From Fratercula arctica (taxonomy: Eukaryota > Chordata > Aves > Charadriiformes > Alcidae), in NCBI GenBank assembly GCA_947846985.1, contig CANTUZ010000008.1, forward strand, positions 36,536,817 through 36,600,816: a DNA stretch of 64,000 bases, read 5' to 3'. The position numbers and the translations under genes were made by a program. Below the pieces are notes generated by a model, which was not told the origin of the DNA, made no database searches, and saw only the letters and a list, made by a program, of their open reading frames with translations. Below, piece by piece: positions 11,401 to 23,634 of the stretch (positions within the stretch are counted from its first letter, which is position 1; every line of letters starts with the position of its first letter).

Positions 11401-14400
11401 TGCACTTGTGGAAAGTGTTCGAGGTCAGCCCTGGCTTCACTGGCAGATGCCATTCTGGGAACAGAAGAGAAATGTTTAATTTATATTTACTATTTAGGAA
11501 AAAAAGCTATAAGTGTGCTCTTTTATTCCAAAATAAAAATGCGTTAATGACTGGAGTGTTTAGCGCATTGGGGATGTCATTGTTTTCAATTACGTGCCAT
11601 TCTGACGGGAAAGCACAGATTCGGAGGCTGAATGGAGATTTGCGCTGCAGCTATTTGTGCCTTTTAAAACGTTTTCTTTACTACTTTAAGAGAAAACTGT
11701 AAAATGGCAATAATGACATATTATTACAAGTAAATTACACTGTAAAATAGCATTAATGTTGCAGTTGAAACCTAGAATTTGAAATAAGATGGAAATATTC
11801 ATTTGCACACAGCTTTTGTTCTTATCAAAAGCGATTTGGATTAGGAACGAGATTTACTTAGCGCCTGCACTCGCGGGCGAGCTAATGCTCAGTCACCTGG
11901 CCGCGGCACGGGCTGTCAAGCTCATCTGTCATGAGCCATCGCAGGAGCCCTGGGCAAAGCCCGGCACATCCCAGGGTGGCACAAAGCGACCACGCTCCGT
12001 CCCAGAGAGAGCGGAGATGCTGGGAAAGACCTTGGGCTCAGTCGCTGGGGTGCGGGCTGGGCAGCCAAGGCTCCCCCCGGAGCGGGGATGGCTCTGTTTC
12101 GTCTTCGTGACACAGGCGGATCTGTACCGCAGCGCGTGAAACCCACTCTTCTCCCATCTAACGAAGAAAGACTAATAGGAATTAGCAATTAATAAAAGCA
12201 AAGTAGGTGCAGGGTAGTAACCGGGGACTTCATGCTTAAGAAGAGCACTGAATGATTTAATGCTCCATTTCATGAAAATTGTCCCCTGAATTTGGCAGGC
12301 CTGTTCTTTAAAGGTCAAGGTTTTTTGGTCTTATTTTTCCCCTCCTCCACTCACACACGGAAAGCTGTCAAACCCTTGAAGGGTCACTTCTGTACAGAGA
12401 AATTTTGCACTGGTAAGGTCTGTAAGAGAGCTCCCTCAGAGGGGTACCGAAAAGGTGTGGGGTGTCAAACCGCATTTAAGGTGTATTCTTTTCTGGGCTG
12501 TGTTGGCACTAAAGAGTAAGGAAGAAGAGAAACCATTTTCTCTTGATTTCGATGTAAGCCCTTTAAGTAGATGTCTCTGATAGTAGAGCTGCATTTCCAA
12601 AGGCCATTGTTTGCCTCTTACATACCCTACAGCAACGTTTGCTCACATCCATCACCTATCTTTCAAGTAGGACAAGCTATTGTACATTTAACCAGGACCA
12701 CCAGCAAGGCCCCATGAACTTTCTGTGGCAATGGGCCTTAAACCTCCCCTCTCTCCAAACAGAACGGACCTTCCTCACACCCCAGGTGAGGGTAGCCAGC
12801 TCGCCGGGTGATGTGCCCACCAAGGCATGGCAGTGGCCATTTGATGGCCACGGGCTAAAAGGGGGAATCCCAGGAATCCAATCACCTTTTTGTCACAACT
12901 TTTATTAATTTGTATTCTCATCAGCACAAAAAAAAAAAAAAAAAAAAAGAGTAATAAATGTAGAATTGCTCCCTCAGGTGAATTCTGTTGAATGTTACAC
13001 TTCTGGTACTTCTTGTCTCTGCCAAATTGAATAATTCAAGGGAGGCACAAAATCTCTGTATGTGGAGTCACCAGTATCTCTGTAATGCTTCTTTGCAGCC
13101 GTGAGATATCTCAGTTTTCTGTCTTTGCAGTAACTTTGCTGTGGCACAGCGAAAATGAACCGCCAGTCGCTGAATCCTGACTTGTGCTCCTCACGACCCC
13201 ACATGGAGGGGCTTGGGGCCACCGGTGATGTCCCTGGGAAACAGAGGATGGCAGGGCAGGCCACGAAGCGCTGCTGTGATGCTGCTGCCGCCCCAGCTCC
13301 AAAAGGTAAGCCCCAGGCTAACTGCCTTCTCCCCGGGATAAAGGGGTCTGCAGGGAGGTCCACGCTGCCGCACTGCTCCTGGTCCTGCGCTCCTACCCAA
13401 CTCGTACACAGGGCGTGCTGGGAATAAACCAGCTATCCCTATCAGAAATGCTCTTCTTCAATAATTGCCAGACGGTGAGGAAGTGGAATTTTGGAAGGGA
13501 CAGAGAAGCAGCTCTACCAGCAGCATCTCGTAGCTGCGTCCCCGTCCCCAGCCCAGTGTCTGGGAGAGGAACTGTGACCATGGCAGGTCTTCCCACCTCC
13601 CCCGTGTATCTCTGCAGTGAGGAGGAGGTGCTCCCGTGACAAATCAGGCAGCGTTAACATTTAACGTGAGTTTTAGCAGACAGGAGCACCTTGAAATTAT
13701 GTCTGAGCCATTAAAAACGATTAAAAATAAAAGGAATTAGGATGGTGATGGGAGTTGGAGGAAGCAACGCCAAGGGCTGCCCACAGCTGCGAGAGCTGCC
13801 AGGGCTCGGGGAGCTTGCAGGGGCTCCTGCTGCGGTGGCTCTGCCTCCCTCCCCTGCCTCTGGCATCAGCTCTTTTAAACCTGGTTGTAAATATCCTGGG
13901 TGCTCCCGGTGGCATGATCCTAGAGGCAATGAATTCACAAAGCTAAGGGACACTCAGCCTTGCATGCACTCCACTGCCAGGCTGTTGTTCCCACAGGATC
14001 GTGTGTGTTTCTCATGGCAAATGACTTATTTTGGCAAACTCTGCAGTTTCAAAACACTTTTCAGTTCCTCCATGAGGAATATTGTGAAATGTTGTATAAG
14101 ACTGCCTCATAAATCATATTTATTTCCTAGGTGAGCTCCTGGAGTGGTTTGGAAGGGCATTGGCATTGTGGCCACTCTGAGATGGGTACGTTTACTCTGA
14201 AATTAGTAGTTCTGTTTTCAAAGGCAACAGAGGTCTATTTGCATGACTCTCGCACTTTAACACTAAGGCAAATTGTATCTTAGAAGTATCCACATATTCT
14301 AGAAATATCCATGTATTATTTCTAGCAATCAGTAAAAATACATATTTGTACTCCATGTGATGCCTTTACTTGTGAGGAAATATCTTTAAACACATTAGAA

Positions 14401-17400
14401 ATAAAGATGTACCGTATCCCTTGCCCACAGTCAAGGTGGGCACCTTCAAAATAAGAGAGCTGATTTCTTTTGGGTTCTTTTGGTGCATGAGCCTTGCCGG
14501 GGGCCTGGCTGAGGACCCCAGCAAGTGTGTTGGTTCCCTTATGTGTCCCCACCAAGCACCCACACCTGAAAAATATCCATCTCTCTTGTTTCAATATGCG
14601 ATCTACTGAGCAGAAATACCCACCCACCACACTACTGGTTCCGTGTGTCCCCTTTGGATGTAGGAAGCAGTTTGGGAACATGGGGTGTAAGAAATAAGTG
14701 TCCTTCATTTGATGCTATTGAAAAAAACCCCCAAACTTCAACTGGTTGATCAGGTTTTGAAAATATCGCTAATAAGACATTTAAAAGCACTTTGACAAAG
14801 GGATCTGAATAACAATGAATGAATAGCAAAAATAGGCACGAGAGGTCCTGAGGTAGGAGAGAGAAAATGCTGTTTAGGTCTTCCACTTAAACAGAAGAGC
14901 GTCTGTGCTTCGTATCTGAAGTAGCCAAAAGGGAAGGCAACGTCTCAGGGCTTTTCTGTTATGGTTTGCAGGCATTTGCAACTTTAATCATAATAATCCC
15001 CCTGTATTCAGCGAAGCTATTCTGTGCTTAGACTTACAGATGTGACTAAGTCTTTGCCTAAAGAGAAATACATTTTTATAAGCAAATTAAGGATATTCAT
15101 CCTCTAAATCTTGGTTATCCTGATTAAATTAGGGACCAAGGAAGCTTTTCTGGGTAAACAGACTTATTTACCTTGATTATCTAAATATTTTTAACAAATT
15201 TGGTATTTACCAGTGCTCAAATGATGAGTGGGTATGTGGGAGACGCAGTGAAATATTAAAACGTTTGCAACATACTCTAGCGTATTTAAAGATTTATGGA
15301 CTTTGTTGCTTGGCTGGGTTTCTGAGCCTGCAATACCGACTGCGCATTTGTGCTTTCACTTCCTCATAAACCCATGGAAACTTTTCAGAAAAGTTTTAAC
15401 TACAACATGTCAATGAACTATAAAGGAAAGGTTTATTTCGTATATACCCTCTTTACCTGAGGTCCACGGTTAGACTCTGCATTAGAGCTTCTGGCTCTCA
15501 TGTGCTCAGTTTGTGCTTTTGATCATGCCACTCTTCGCACAAAGCTGAGAGAATTTCTGCTTCATAAAGAGGAAAATACAGACGCGTTTTGATGTCTATA
15601 GAATTGCATGTTTGCTCTTATTTTTGAGGCAGAGGAACTTAGGGTTTAACAGCTCTACAGTTCTTCCTAGGTCTCGGCGCAATCAAAGTTTCCAAGGAGG
15701 ACTTAATGGGGAATAGAAATCATTTGGTTGTGGTGCTGCTGGTGTACTTGATACATTTTTCTTTAAAGATTGTACACTGATAAAAATAGTAAGTAACCTA
15801 GTCTACTCATAACCGCTTCATCTTTAAGTTCATGCAAGTTTAGGGAGCTGTAAGTGACTAAAAGGATGAGTGGCTTAAGATTCACTGAGTGATACTGCAA
15901 ATACAAGGACTGAAATACCAAAGGAGTAAAGGATACATAGACCTTTGCCCATTACATCAAGAAAATGAAAAAGTTAGGAAGGGGGAGGGGGGATTCCTGT
16001 GCTACATTTTTCAAGTCCTACTCCAAAAGGGGTAACCAGCCCATTAGTATAGGTGCCAGGAAGCTCGCTTTTGTGACATCTCGCCAAACACACCTACTTT
16101 CACTGGACCATAGAAAGATCAATCCTGTCTGAAAACCACCCATTACCTAAGACACCTAATTTATATTAGAAGCTCACTAAAAGGCACTGTCTGGCCCCCA
16201 ACCTTCACTTCCAATGATAAAGAGGATGTTTTACACCGTATGTGACACTTAATCAAAACCGATATTCTTTAACAAACCCTTAACCTCTAGCACACAGGAG
16301 TCATATGAGGCCAAGGGACAAGACACAGATCCAGCTCAGGGTGGTGTATCCTTTGATTAAGATGATACAGATTTCCCATTTTTATCAGGGTTACGGATTC
16401 TGGATATATCCCTTTTTGATTTGTCAGCATTAAATTTCAGTAGAGGTTCAAGCCAAAGAGACACCAGGACTAGTTCTCTCTTCAACTGCGTATTAGGAGA
16501 TAATTTCTCTGAATCCTCTGCAGTAATGATCCTCAGATCTTCTGATCTTTCTGTAAGCAAGTTTTCCTGGGAACCTGGATTTAAACTATGGCACAAACCT
16601 TGCTTGCATCTGGGTCCTTTCTTAAGGAGGAGTATCTAAATACACTTATTCTGTGAGCCCTGAAATGGACCTTTTTTTTTCCTTTCCTCAGGTCTTTTTC
16701 AAAGAGGCAAACCTTCAAGTGAGTTCTTTCACCCTCCCTTGGATTTCTGGGGCAGGAGGTTTTACTTACGGAGTATATACTACTTTAGACGAGGATTGCA
16801 AACTTCAGGGGGTTAGACAATTTTCACTGTCTGCAGTACATTGGAATCTCAGTATAGTCGACTTTGCTCCTGGGTGATTCCTCCCCCCACTTCCCCCCAC
16901 ATTTTTAGGTAACCCCTTGTTCCAGCCCAATTTAGGCACGGGGAGGTATCTCGAATTTCCCGACACAGGGGAAAGTTTGGCTGTTTTTCCCTCTTTTTAG
17001 TCCAGTTTTTAAGCTGGATGTTTAGATTTTGTCAGGAACGTGGTTCTGCAGAAATTATTTCTAGTCATTAATGCTGGAAAATAAAATGCTGCTTGATTAT
17101 TAGTGTGTAAAGAAGATCTTGGAAAGGGTTTTGGTTTTCAGTCGTATGTTTTTAAACACTGAAACGGCACATCTGCTGCGCGAGGCTCTGCGGCTGGCTG
17201 GAGAACGGCTGATACAGGCCCACTTCTGCCCAGCGCATGATACCCTCATTCAGCGCCCAGAAACATTTCTTATCATCTAGACTGTTTTCATTTTTATGAT
17301 CATTATTAATACATTTATAAGAAAAGCTCTTTTTGTGAGGCACTGCCTTTCTCTTACTCTTCCCACAGGAGCAAGGAAGCCCCTCTCCCCTCGCGGAGAA

Positions 17401-18864
17401 GCCCAGATCATCTACAGATTTCTCTAGCCAAAAAAAAGGAAGAACAAGGTTTTGCATGACTTTGGGATGCCAAGAAAAAGAGACAAGCAGGAAGCATTGG
17501 TTCTCAAACCTTTCAGGCCTTTTGGGTTTTTAAACATGGTAAAGGAAGAAGGGACAATGTATATAGGCTACTTTTAAGAGAGACCTTCAGTCCTAGAGAG
17601 AGGCCTGTAATCAAGTTAAATTATCTTTAAAGGCAGCTTCTTTTTAGTAAATGCAAAGCTGACGAGCAAAAATCTGGAGGACTGGTTCTAGTTTACAGCA
17701 TATCACATATATCAAAGGTCAGCCTTTTATTCTCCTGTACCTTGGTTTTTAAAACTTCGTTAATAAACTGAAGCATGATCAAGGAGAAAGACTCGCATCT
17801 TAGCTGCCGCTCCAGTTACCCATCTTGACTTCTTAATCAGAAAACTAATTGGGCCTTGAAATGTTATTTTTTCTTAAATCTCTTCAGATTTAATCAGTGT
17901 TCTGCTGGAAGCAATCTTTCACTTAAGATTTCATAGCAATGCAGCTAGAGAAACCATGTCACTTCCTGCATCAAATACATCAAAGTCGTGTGCGTCGGGT
18001 TTTTTTCACTATGTCCTACGCTTCAGTTTTGGTTCTCTTTGCTGTAAAGAAAGAGCGTGTTTTATTTCTCATTTCTGCTGGGGGGTGAATCTGCTCGACT
18101 GCAATGTGGTCTAAAATTAATAAATTCCCAGGGAAGGAGGAGCAGCCCCTCCTCCTGTGCAGCCTGCTCGGATGAGAGCTGACAGCAGTGGCAGGGATGC
18201 TTTCTGCAACCAACGCCGCCTCCGTTGCACGTGGTAGAAAGGAGAGCCTCTTCATATCATCGCCTAATTAAAAGGCAGACTCTGCCATGACCGAGTGCTA
18301 CAACTAATAGTTAACAATGCTTTCCAAAGGTAAGTGTTTTACGGGAGAAAGGAACAGGTAGCTTGTGGGGAGCCAGAGGTAGGCCTGGTTTTACTTGAGA
18401 TGGAGAGATGTACAATCACATCGCAAAGCTGAGCGGGTTTGAAATCGTGTCTCACTGCTGTTTCTTGCAGGAGGACTTGTCCCTAACCTGGGCATTTGGT
18501 TTACTGTTCGTTATGTCCCGGTGAGTACTTCTACTCTCTAACAAGATGGGAGGGAAGTTAATGTTTCCAGATTTAAAGCTTGCTGTTGCAGAGATTTGGC
18601 TCCAGAGTTCCCAGTAGGAAGGTGCCTCTAGGGGGCTGGAAGGCTGGATTAAAGTATTTAACAGCTCACTCAGGTTGACGTTTACATATGGGGTCAGTTA
18701 AAAGCTGTGCAGTCCCATGGCAAGGTGCCAGGTTTGTGTTTCATTTTAAATTGAAGCTTTTTAAAGAGGGAATGAATGCTGGGGGAGGGTTTTCTTTTTC
18801 GGCTTTGTTTTAAACCCAAGATTTGGCCCCAACGTTAAAGGCATCTCCCTGTGAGGAGGGAAAT
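8476..18864. other. Intergenic DNA, no gene seen
   Basis: I find no gene, RNA gene or interspersed repeat that I can support over this 10 kb. A 21-base A tract sits at 12928-12948. Local GC-rich patches (about 9000-9180, 11170-11400, 13200-13400, 13760-13900) carry short open frames on both strands with no recognisable protein. Several AT-rich unique stretches (for example 9330-9560 and 12140-12300) resemble conserved non-coding DNA in texture only. Confidence 0.6.
12928..12948. repeat. Poly(A) tract, 21 bp
   Basis: This is an uninterrupted A run. I see no retroposed gene copy upstream of it, so it is most simply a homopolymer microsatellite. Confidence 0.9.
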
Positions 18865-18902
18865 CTTAGAATCGTAGCATTGTCTAGGTTGGAAGGGACC
18901 TT
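18865..18902 (-). mobile_element. CR1 3'-terminus fragment
   Basis: A short block reads TTAGAATCGTAGCATTG followed by TCTAGGTTGGAAGGGACCTT. It matches the extreme 3' end of CR1 in reverse orientation, as at 7859. The sequence beyond it is not recognisable as CR1, so this is either a very short insertion or a decayed one. Confidence 0.7.
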
Positions 18903-19854
18903 TTCCCACCCCTGCCCACGCTGCGGCTTCGGGCTCCCTCGGCCAACCCTTGACTCAGGGGGGGCCTGGGGTCTCCTCTGGGGCTTCGTTAAACCTGATT
19001 TCAGCCCAGCTGAGGACACATGGGCATACCAAGGGTCCCAGGGCGCAGCTTGCCCCCACCGGCATGTTGGGGACAGGCATTTCCCCCCCCCCCCCCAGGT
19101 GAGAGTCTCCCGCAATTACCTTCCCATCCATTTACCCCCTGGCTGAGGTCCCCAAGGGCTGGTGACCCTGGGGTGCGGGGCACCACCCTGTTGGGGGCAC
19201 CCGCTTCACCTCAACTGTCTGTATCCTGTGGCTGAAAGCAAGTGGTGGGCACTGAGTGGCTGGAAGTCACCCCGGCTCTGTGAGCGGGGAGCTGCTGTGA
19301 GGACAGGCTGCAACGGGCTCCGCTCCCCTGTCTCGGCTCTTGCCCCTGGCAGGAGTCGGCAGCCACGGCCTTTCTGTTCTCTGAAGCTCCTCTCCTTGTC
19401 GGCTTTGCGAACCCGCTCAGCTACGCAAATACACGTAGAAAAATTCCTGGAATATACAAATCCCTGCATGTGCCCTCCGCTTTGCAAGGCACAAATTAGG
19501 AAATAAGTAAAACATGCCCATCTGTTCCAGCCATCACAATAGCGTCCACAGAGCATGGACTTTTGTCCATGTTCACAAATATTAATAAAAAACCCTCTTT
19601 CATATTTGCCCAGAAAGCAAGCTGGAGCTCATTATAGCTGCATGCTCTAGGGAAGCTTTAAAAGTGGTAAGTACAAGATACCTGGTAAAACTTCAGCAAC
19701 ACATAACTAGATCTGAGTTGCCTATTTCATGAAAAATATATTGAGTTATTTGCCAGTTTTGGCCCTGTGATTAAGCTGGAATACAGAATGCTGAGAGTTT
19801 TGAGAAAATTCAGGAGTGAAAATACAAACCAGCATGACACAGACTAACAAACAG

Positions 19855-19881
19855 AAAAAAAAAAAAAAAAAAAGAAAAAAA
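19855..19881. repeat. A-rich homopolymer tract
   Basis: There are nineteen A, a G, then seven A. It is a simple repeat. Confidence 0.9.
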
Positions 19882-22038
19882 GGCTATCTTAAATGCTGGT
19901 GGCACATCAACATCAGTATTTAGAAATTAAATCCTAAATCTGATTTGTGGACTAGCAGCAGCTTGTGGGGAGTGCTGCAGGGGGTGAGGGGTGGCCCCGG
20001 GGTCCCTGTGGGGTCCTGGCTCTCTCTGAGCTTTGCAGGTGCCATTTTTGGGCCGACTCGGCCACCACCACCCCGGCGGCAGTGCAAGGGGGACTCGAGG
20101 AGGGCTGCTCTACTCACTTTGTCCCAAACGCCCCAGGGGGTTGGCTGAGGGGCAAGGAAAACCAGAAAACTGATGACATGGCTGTGGAAGGATTAAGGCG
20201 TCTGTTGATGCCCACTTTGGCCATGCAGCTACAGCCGGGCTTTCAAAGGAGCTGAGCGAGGCCCTGGCTGTGCCTCGCTCCACGGCGTGCAGGCACACAG
20301 GTCCCACAGACTCCCATGCGTTTGAGGAGGAGGAGGATCTTAAGTCTTGCAAAACTGACCCAGAAAACAATTTAGAGCACCCCTGAAATGTACCATGAGC
20401 CTATCTACAGCTGGTTGATGGGTGCGAGCGCCAGGAAGAAAGCTCATTCCATGGGAGACACAGGCTCTAGCAGATACAAGGCTACAGAAGATGCCAGCAG
20501 GTCACCCTGGCGCCTGAGGAGGGACAGTGACGCTGAGGGCCAGCACACCTGCCTGCCGTCAGACCTTGGCTGCAAAGTGCCCTGAATCCCCATCACACGT
20601 TTCCTTTCACTTCCACCGCTAATTGGCACTTTTTACCCATTTTTGCATGTGGAGTGTGTTAGTGCAGGATAGGGTTATTATCAAATTAATTAGGAGCTCC
20701 CTCCAATTATTCCTGCTGTGCCTGACGGGCTCTCCCCGCTCCCCCCGAGGGGCTGATTGGCTACTATAAACTCTCTGGCTTTAAACGACTGAGCGGTGCC
20801 GCGGGCTCATTAACGGGGCTGCCTCGCCGTGCTCCTGCGCCCCGTCACCTCCCCGCCGGTGCTGGCAGTGACGCTGCCGGTTTGCCTCCCTGGTGCCGGC
20901 GAAGCGCCTGGGACCCAGCGAGCCCCGGAGCACGACAGGAGTTGGGATGCTGCTCCAAGAGGTGAGGGCGGCTGCTCCGGCTCAGTCCCGGGGAGCTCCG
21001 GGACGGTGCCAGCCAGTGAGTGACCCTTCTCCTTGGACAGGTCTTCATGGTGGTCCTGCACCCTGGCAGGGCAGGGGCGGTTGAGCAGCGTGACTTTAGC
21101 TGGGGGACGTGACAGGAGGGGATGGCAGGGGATGAGCAGAGTGGAGAGATTTATCCCAGCATCGCCGCCACCGAGGGCGAAGCTGCGGTACCTGGTGTCG
21201 GGAACAGGCAGCTGAGGCTCTCGGGCAGGGGACAGGGATTTATATACTGGATCTCGCAACGTACAAACCCACAACAGCAGCTAAAGCCAACCAGGGTGTG
21301 GAGATTTGCATAATTGAGAAATAAGCACATAGCTGTGGGTCAGTGACTACACAGCTGATTGGCTGAGGCTATTTTATTTTGGAATAATTTACAGTTGTTA
21401 AATGGATTTGGAAAAGCCTTAATAGTGGTTATTAAACTATTGACTTAGCCTGACGTGTTTAGTGTAGTAATCCGTGTTTGTGTTTGTCACTGAGGAGGCT
21501 GCAGGAGCCAGGAGAGGTGCTGGAGCTGTGAGAGGTGCCGGAGCGCTGCCGTCCCGCACCGGGAGCCAGGCAGCCGTCAGGGACACAGGGCTGGGTGGGC
21601 TGCACTCCTTCTGCCAGCCAGCGAGGACATCAGCTTCAGATTTTATCTCGGTCAGAAACGATGCTTGGCTTCCCTGTAGTTACAAATGCATTATGTGCAT
21701 CTCCATCATCATCTGCTGAACCTAATTTAATGGCAAAAAAACCCCCTCCCGTACGAAGAGTGACTTTTTTGCACCTGTGCAGAAGCAGATTCATTTTTAA
21801 CTCCTCTTTGCAATGAATAACTTCAAGTGCAATACTTGTGGCATGGCCTTCTGGCCAGCAGTTCAAAATGTTACATGTTCATTTATACCACGGTGCAGGA
21901 TATGTTAGCTAAGGGCTACAGGGCACCTGTTTGACAATGCATAGAAGAAATTCCTCCAAATGACCTAAGTATCTCCAACTCGTCACGTCTGCTGTCCACA
22001 GGTGATTTACAGAGCAATGCTTATTTTCTTTTTATTGG

Positions 22039-22149
22039 TTTTTTTTTTTTTTTTTTTTTTTTTTTTGCATGATGGTTAAAAAGGCAGTGGACGGATACTT
22101 AGAAGAAAAATTCCTTTTTTTTTTATTTTTATTTTTTTTTTTTATTTTG
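22039..22149. repeat. T28 tract followed by T-rich tract
   Basis: An uninterrupted run of 28 T (22039-22066) is followed, after 44 unique bases, by a second T-rich tract (about 22111-22149) interrupted by single A bases. Confidence 0.9.
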
Positions 22150-22350
22150 CTTTGTTTACCCCCCTAAAACGTGCACGGTACTAAATGTTGGTCTTGCCTG
22201 AAACGCCGTTGTGCGGGCTGGCAGCTGTGTGTTTCGCAGGGAGGCTTTGCTAGGAGGGGGGTGGAACTCTTGGCCGTTTTACAAAAGGCCTGTCTCTCCA
22301 AAATCTCAGTAGATGTTAACTAGGAAGAAGGAATACTAAGCAGTCAGATT

Positions 22351-22355
22351 AAAAC

Positions 22356-22386
<31 letters not shown>

Positions 22387-22401
22387 AAAAAAAAAATAAA
22401 A
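22351..22401. repeat. A28 tract and A-rich flank
   Basis: A run of 28 A (22357-22384) is followed by further A-rich sequence. With the T28 about 290 bases upstream it forms an inverted homopolymer pair. Confidence 0.9.
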
Positions 22402-23575
22402 TGCCTTTTCCCCTCTAGACTTTCACTCCCTCATCTCGGGCAATATTATTGTGTCATTAGTTGCCCGGTTAGCCAGAACCCCCTCTGGGAGAGACAGGAC
22501 CTACATTTTTGAAAGGAAAACAAACAAACAAACCATTGCGCAGAACCTCTCATCTCCCCCCTGCTCGTTTTCAAAGCCAAAAAAAATTCAGGACTCCTTT
22601 ACAATATGACAGCAGGGCAGGGGAGGTCAGAGGCTGGCGGGCCACCTTTGGAGGTCACCTTTGAGGGCTGCTGCGCTGCAGCCGAGGGCTGCAATGATTT
22701 TATTCCCCGTCCTCTCTTAAGATCGCCGCTTTGGAAACACACCTTCAGCGTGAATGGCTCACTGGCCTGAAAGAGGATTTTTAGGCTGCAGTGGAGAAGA
22801 AAAAAACCCGCCTATTCAGTCCGAATTACAGAAATGGTGTGCGGTCCGTTGTCAGGAGCGCTGGGGAGAAGTGCCCGCGCGCAGCCACGTTTCCAGCTTC
22901 AGCAAACCTTGACCAGCAATGGGAAATTCCCCGTCGTGGCCCATTTACGGCCAGGACTCCTGCATCAGCCCTGGCACACCCGTTGGCATGCCAGCAATCA
23001 CGTTATTGCTTTTCCAGCCGTTTTCACAGGCCCAAGGTCAGATCAAAAGTCTCCTTTTCTGGCAGCGTTCCCAAGTTTTCCCACGCGCTTAGCAATGCAA
23101 AACCCGAGTAACAGCAGCGATAGAGCCCGTCGCATCCCGGTCCGGCTGCTGCACCCAAGCAGCCGCATCCCTACATGCCCTGGCGATGCAGCCGCGTGCC
23201 TGCAATGCGCAGCCAGGTAAGAGCTGGGCACTTTCTGCGGTAGCTTCTGGAACATCAATGTCTCTAGGGCTGCAAAAAAAAAAAAAAAGGTCGGGGGGGG
23301 AAAGGTGTTTTGTGAGTCAGCAGCATGTGGATTTCCTCAGCCCGAGTGCCCTCTTCTCTTAGCCATCTCCTGGTAGCTTGGATGAGAACTGAAACTGTGG
23401 GCTTTGGGAATAGTCCCAATAAAACTTTATTTATTATTTTTTTAATGCACCTGAAAAATTTTTCTTCCTTTTACCATTTTACCATTAGTATTTTTACTTT
23501 AAAAGGACTATTTTCTTATTTAAATTACGCTACAGTTGTCTTTTAGTCTTGGAGTTGAGAGATATTTCCGTATTT

Positions 23576-23634
23576 CATATATATATATAATGTATACACA
23601 CACACAAATACACACTATAGATTTATATATACAT
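23576..23634. repeat. (AT)n/(AC)n compound microsatellite
   Basis: ATATATAT runs into GTATACACACACACA and then degenerate AC/AT repeats. It is a simple sequence repeat. Confidence 0.85.
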
